Assembly (NCBI GenBank): GCA_022566735.1
Contig: JADFIG010000001.1
Span: forward strand, 372,001 to 436,000
Length of the DNA: 64,000 nt
Source: Pseudomonadota bacterium
Lineage (GTDB): Bacteria > Pseudomonadota > Gammaproteobacteria > Burkholderiales > Burkholderiaceae_C
Direction of reading: 5' to 3'
The notes beneath the pieces were generated by a model. It was not told where the DNA came from. It saw nothing but the letters and a program-made list of their open reading frames with translations, and did not search any database. Shown here one piece after another: positions 61,223 through 64,000 of this stretch; position 1 is the first letter of the stretch, and every line of letters begins with the position of its first letter. Position numbers and translations under genes: made by a program.

Positions 61223-62467
61223 ATGACCCGTCGTCGCGTCGTCATCACAGGCCTGGGGCTGGTCACGCCTCTGGGCACCCAAGTGCAGGACTCCTGGGAC
61301 AACCTCGTCGCAGGCCGCTCCGGCATCCAGACCATCACGAAATTTGACGCTTCGGCGTTCGCCTGCCAGTTCGCTGGCGAAGTCAAGGGCTTCAACATCG
61401 AGGATTACATCCCCGCCAAGGAAGCCCGGCACATGGACACCTTCATCCATTACGGGCTGGCCGCGAGCATGCAGGCCATCCGTGATGCGGGCCTGCCCAC
61501 GGGCGATGCCCTGACCCCCGAGCTGGCCGAGCGCATCGGCGTGATGGTCGGCTCCGGCATCGGCGGTCTGCCCATGATCGAGCAGACCCACAAGGACTAC
61601 ACAGAGCGCGGCCCGCGTCGCATCTCGCCGTTCTTCGTGCCGGCCTCGATCATCAACATGATCTCGGGCCACGTCTCGATCTACAACGGCTTCAGCGGCC
61701 CCAACCTGTCGGTCGTGACGGCCTGCACCACCGGCCTGCACGCCATCGGCCTGGCCGCGCGCCTGATCGAATCCGGCGATGCCGACGTCATGGTCGCCGG
61801 CGGTTCCGAGGCCACCGTGTCGCCCCTGGGCGTCGGTGGTTTTGCCGCCTCGCGCGCCCTGTCGACCCGCAACGACGATCCGGCCACGGCCTCGCGCCCC
61901 TTCGACAAGGACCGCGACGGCTTCGTGCTGGGCGAGGGTGCCGGCGTCATGGTGCTGGAGTCGCTGGAAAGCGCCCAGGCCCGTGGCGCGAAGATCTACG
62001 CCGAGCTGGCCGGCTTCGGCATGAGCGGCGACGCTTACCACATGACCGCGCCCAGCGTGGACGGCCCCAAGCGCTCGATGCTCAATGCCCTGCGCAACGC
62101 AGGCCTGAACACGGACCAGGTGCAGTACCTCAACGCGCATGGCACCTCCACGCCGCTGGGCGACGCCAACGAGACCAACGCCATCAAGCTGGCTTTCGGC
62201 GACGACGCCCGCAAGCTGGTGGTCAACTCGACCAAGTCCATGACCGGCCACCTGCTGGGCGGCGCGGGCGGCATCGAGTCGGTCTTCACGGTGCTGGCCA
62301 TCCACCATCAGATCTCGCCGCCCACGATCAACATCTTCAACCAGGACCCCGACTGCGACCTGGACTACTGCGCCAACACGGCGCGCGAGATGAAGATCGA
62401 CGCCGCGCTGAAGAACAACTTCGGCTTCGGCGGCACCAACGGCTCGCTGGTCTTCAAGCGCTTCTGA
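61223..62467 (+). CDS. fabF: 3-oxoacyl-ACP synthase II FabF
   Basis: 414 residues. It elongates acyl-ACPs. The catalytic set is Cys168 in TACTTGLHA, His in LNAHGTSTPLGD and His in KSMTGHLLGGAGG, and the C-terminus has NNFGFGGTNGSLVF. It begins 73 bases after acpP, beyond a hairpin. It closes the standard fab cluster. Confidence 0.97.
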   Translation: MTRRRVVITGLGLVTPLGTQVQDSWDNLVAGRSGIQTITKFDASAFACQFAGEVKGFNIEDYIPAKEARHMDTFIHYGLAASMQAIRDAGLPTGDALTPELAERIGVMVGSGIGGLPMIEQTHKDYTERGPRRISPFFVPASIINMISGHVSIYNGFSGPNLSVVTACTTGLHAIGLAARLIESGDADVMVAGGSEATVSPLGVGGFAASRALSTRNDDPATASRPFDKDRDGFVLGEGAGVMVLESLESAQARGAKIYAELAGFGMSGDAYHMTAPSVDGPKRSMLNALRNAGLNTDQVQYLNAHGTSTPLGDANETNAIKLAFGDDARKLVVNSTKSMTGHLLGGAGGIESVFTVLAIHHQISPPTINIFNQDPDCDLDYCANTAREMKIDAALKNNFGFGGTNGSLVFKRF

Positions 62468-62489
62468 GCGCGGCGGGCCACAGTTTCCC

Positions 62490-62984
62490 GTGGCCCGCAC
62501 ATCTTCCCCGCCCCCGTCCCGCCGGCTCCAGCTGGCCCCGCTCTTGCGCCCGGCGCAATGGCCGCTGCAGACCTCGCTGGCCGCGCACGCGGGGCTGCGA
62601 GGCCTGGGCCATCTGGCGGTGCTGGCCAGTGCGCTGGTCGCCTGGCTGTGGGCCTTGGCCGCCTGGCGTGCCGTCTGGCCTTTGGCCCTGGCGGTGGCCT
62701 GGAGCTGGCACCTCGTGCAGGTCTGGCGCCGCTGGCACCGTCCCACCCAGGCGCTGCTGCTGCAATGGCGAACGTCACCCGCCTTGGGGTGGCACGTCCC
62801 GCTGTGGGGAGACACCCCCGTCACGGTCCGCTGCGTGTGGGACGGGCAAGGCGTCCTGTTGCTGCGGCTGTCCCGGCCGGACGCCGGTGGCCAGGCCTGG
62901 GCCTGGGCCTGGACGCTGGACAACGGTGACCGCGAGGCGCACCAGCTGCGCACGCTGCTCTACCTCCCTGTGGTCGAGGGGTGA
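62490..62984 (+). CDS. Hypothetical small membrane protein
   Basis: 164 residues from a GTG at 62490, 22 bases after fabF. A hydrophobic region of about 45 residues (around 40-85) probably makes two membrane segments, with a Trp-rich C-terminal half (TSPALGWHVPLWGDTPV, GGQAWAWAWTLDNG) that looks beta-rich. It loosely resembles the YgfX/CptA type of small inner-membrane proteins, but I cannot confirm this. The position between fabF and rpoE is conserved in betaproteobacteria. No Shine-Dalgarno is evident, and the start could be further downstream. Confidence 0.6.
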   Translation: MARTSSPPPSRRLQLAPLLRPAQWPLQTSLAAHAGLRGLGHLAVLASALVAWLWALAAWRAVWPLALAVAWSWHLVQVWRRWHRPTQALLLQWRTSPALGWHVPLWGDTPVTVRCVWDGQGVLLLRLSRPDAGGQAWAWAWTLDNGDREAHQLRTLLYLPVVEG

Positions 62985-63114
62985 GCCCGCCCGTGGCGCG
63001 CCGGCTGGCGTGATCTGCGAAGCGCCCGTGGCATGATCCCGGCGTGAACCACCCAACATCGCACGGGGCCCGCCCGACGGCCTCTTTCCACCGCTGCCCG
63101 TTGGAGCTGCCGTG

Positions 63115-63819
63115 ATGCAGAAAGACCAGGACGACGCTTCTGGTGTGCAGCGACCCGAGCTGACGCCGGCGCCGGGCATCGGTGTGCCTTTGGGCGAGCC
63201 GACCACCGCGGGCGTGGACGACGTGGATGCCGAACTCGTGGCGCGTGTCCAGCGGGGGGATCAGCGGGCCTTCGAGATGCTGGTCGTGATGTACCAGCGC
63301 CGCATCGAGCGCCTGATCGCGCGCATGGTCCGCGATGTGGACCTGGTCGAGGACATCGCCCAGGAAACCTTCATCCGTGCCTACCGGGCCCTGCCAGGCT
63401 TCCGCGGCGAGAGCGCCTTCTACACCTGGCTCTACCGCATCGCCGTGAACACCGCCAAGAAGGCGATGATCGGGCTGCGCCGTGATCCGCTGCTGACCGA
63501 GGCGGCACTGGGAGGTGCGTCCGACGACGAGGACGACGCCCTGGCCGTGGACCGCGACCTCAGCGATGGCGAAACCCCGGAGTCCGTGCTGGCCAGCCGC
63601 CAGGTGGCCGAGGCCGTCAATGCCGCGGTGGCCGCGCTGTCGGAGGACCTGCGCCAGGCCATCACCCTGCGCGAGATCGAGGGCATGAGCTACGAGGAAA
63701 TCGCCGAACTGATGCACTGCCCGATCGGCACGGTGCGTTCCCGCATTTTCCGCGCCCGCGAAGCGATTGCGGCGCGTTTGCGCCCCTTGCTGGACACCCG
63801 CGAGGGGGAGCGGTGGTGA
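63115..63819 (+). CDS. rpoE: RNA polymerase sigma-E factor (ECF family)
   Basis: 234 residues. Region 2 has RAFEMLVVMYQRRIERLIARMV, DVEDIAQETFIRAYRAL-type residues and FYTWLYRIAVNTAKK; region 4 has SYEEIAELMHCPIGTVRSRIFRARE, a helix-turn-helix for the -35. An acidic spacer of about 40 residues (DDEDDALAVDRDLSDGE) separates them. The first 35 residues are a polar extension. GGAG lies eight bases before the ATG at 63115 (a GTG three bases earlier is in frame). It responds to envelope stress and is controlled by RseA, encoded next. Confidence 0.95.
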   Translation: MQKDQDDASGVQRPELTPAPGIGVPLGEPTTAGVDDVDAELVARVQRGDQRAFEMLVVMYQRRIERLIARMVRDVDLVEDIAQETFIRAYRALPGFRGESAFYTWLYRIAVNTAKKAMIGLRRDPLLTEAALGGASDDEDDALAVDRDLSDGETPESVLASRQVAEAVNAAVAALSEDLRQAITLREIEGMSYEEIAELMHCPIGTVRSRIFRAREAIAARLRPLLDTREGERW

Positions 63820-63825
63820 GGCGCT

Positions 63826-63858
63826 CCCAGGGTGCGCTCCCTGGGCGTGGCCCTTTTT
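63826..63858 (+). terminator. Overlapping hairpins between rpoE and rseA
   Basis: CCCAGGG (63826-63832) pairs with CCCTGGG (63839-63845). The right arm also begins a second stem GGGC-GTG-GCCC (63843-63853) followed by five T's (63854-63858). The two stems share bases and cannot form together, giving a terminator-like and an alternative structure. Confidence 0.5.
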
Positions 63859-63968
63859 GTGTGTGCCATGTGCGCCAAGGGTGGGAACTTTTGCTTCTCA
63901 GGCCGATCCATCCAGGGCGGTGCCGCGGATGCGGCTGCGCGCAACTTCAGTGACAGGAGTGTCGACAC

Positions 63969-64000
63969 ATGTCTGAGATCCTTTCGGCCCTGAGCGACGG
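63969..64000 (+). CDS. rseA: RseA anti-sigma-E factor, first codons only
   Basis: The ATG at 63969 begins MSEILSALSDG and runs off the window. The position directly after rpoE and the residue pattern (Met-Ser-Glu-x-Leu-Ser-Ala-Leu-x-Asp-Gly) fit the RseA N-terminus that binds sigma-E. It is 149 bases from rpoE, with the overlapping hairpins between. Confidence 0.7.
   Translation, partial: MSEILSALSD

Overview
The window is a chromosomal segment of a high-GC betaproteobacterium, most likely of the order Burkholderiales (Comamonadaceae or the Rubrivivax/Leptothrix/Aquabacterium relatives). The evidence is gene order typical of that group (rimP-nusA-infB-rbfA-truB; yceD-rpmF-plsX-fabH-fabD-fabG-acpP-fabF followed by rpoE and rseA), many GTG starts, and strong G/C third-position bias. 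No rRNA, tRNA, insertion sequence, prophage or CRISPR array was seen.

Layout. 1-3.3 kb: end of a tandem-ATPase peptide ABC transporter gene, a DUF4404 gene, a glutathione S-transferase and a GlxA-type regulator. 3.4-4.3 kb: fabI. 4.3-13.3 kb: the translation/transcription operon rimP-nusA-infB-rbfA-truB plus typA, preceded by a good sigma-70 promoter and a long leader ending in a hairpin with nine T's (candidate attenuator). 13.4-14.5 kb: an enoyl-CoA hydratase/isomerase-family gene.

14.5-34.7 kb is an accessory biosynthetic locus and the most interesting part. One 4960-codon gene encodes a hybrid NRPS-PKS with the order A-PCP-KS-AT-ACP-aminotransferase-C-A-PCP-C-PCP-C-A-PCP. It has no thioesterase, and one C-PCP module has no adenylation domain. 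Binding-pocket residues read by eye suggest a proline starter (DVQYVAHVV), malonyl extension, beta-transamination, and two glycine-like adenylation domains with identical pockets (DILQVGMVW). Downstream on the same strand are two alpha/beta hydrolases with non-serine nucleophile elbows (possible release or editing enzymes), a JmjC/cupin-like HxD...H protein, a TIGR04325-type methyltransferase and an Sfp-type phosphopantetheinyl transferase. A membrane-anchored SGNH hydrolase lies among them on the other strand. The product is not one I recognise.

34.7-41 kb: dusA, an adenine/adenosine deaminase, a DODA-type extradiol dioxygenase and an FtsX-family permease. 40.9-48 kb: cheW with a candidate sigma-28 promoter, ychF, and a two-gene signalling unit (response regulator-HD-GYP, then a multi-PAS hybrid histidine kinase with receiver and Hpt) preceded by a PhoB/OmpR-like direct repeat. 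48.3-50.3 kb: a ubiH-type monooxygenase and dsbC. 50.3-55.5 kb, minus strand: DUF3108 protein, M61 peptidase, DUF3429 protein, RsmI-like methyltransferase, Maf. 55.6-64 kb: yceD, rpmF, the fatty-acid synthesis cluster, a small membrane protein, rpoE and the first codons of rseA.

The type II fatty-acid genes here (fabI, fabH, fabD, fabG, acpP, fabF) and the megasynthase both depend on phosphopantetheinylated carrier proteins and malonyl units, so the local phosphopantetheinyl transferase is a natural partner for the megasynthase. Domain calls and pocket codes come from reading the sequence without database searches.
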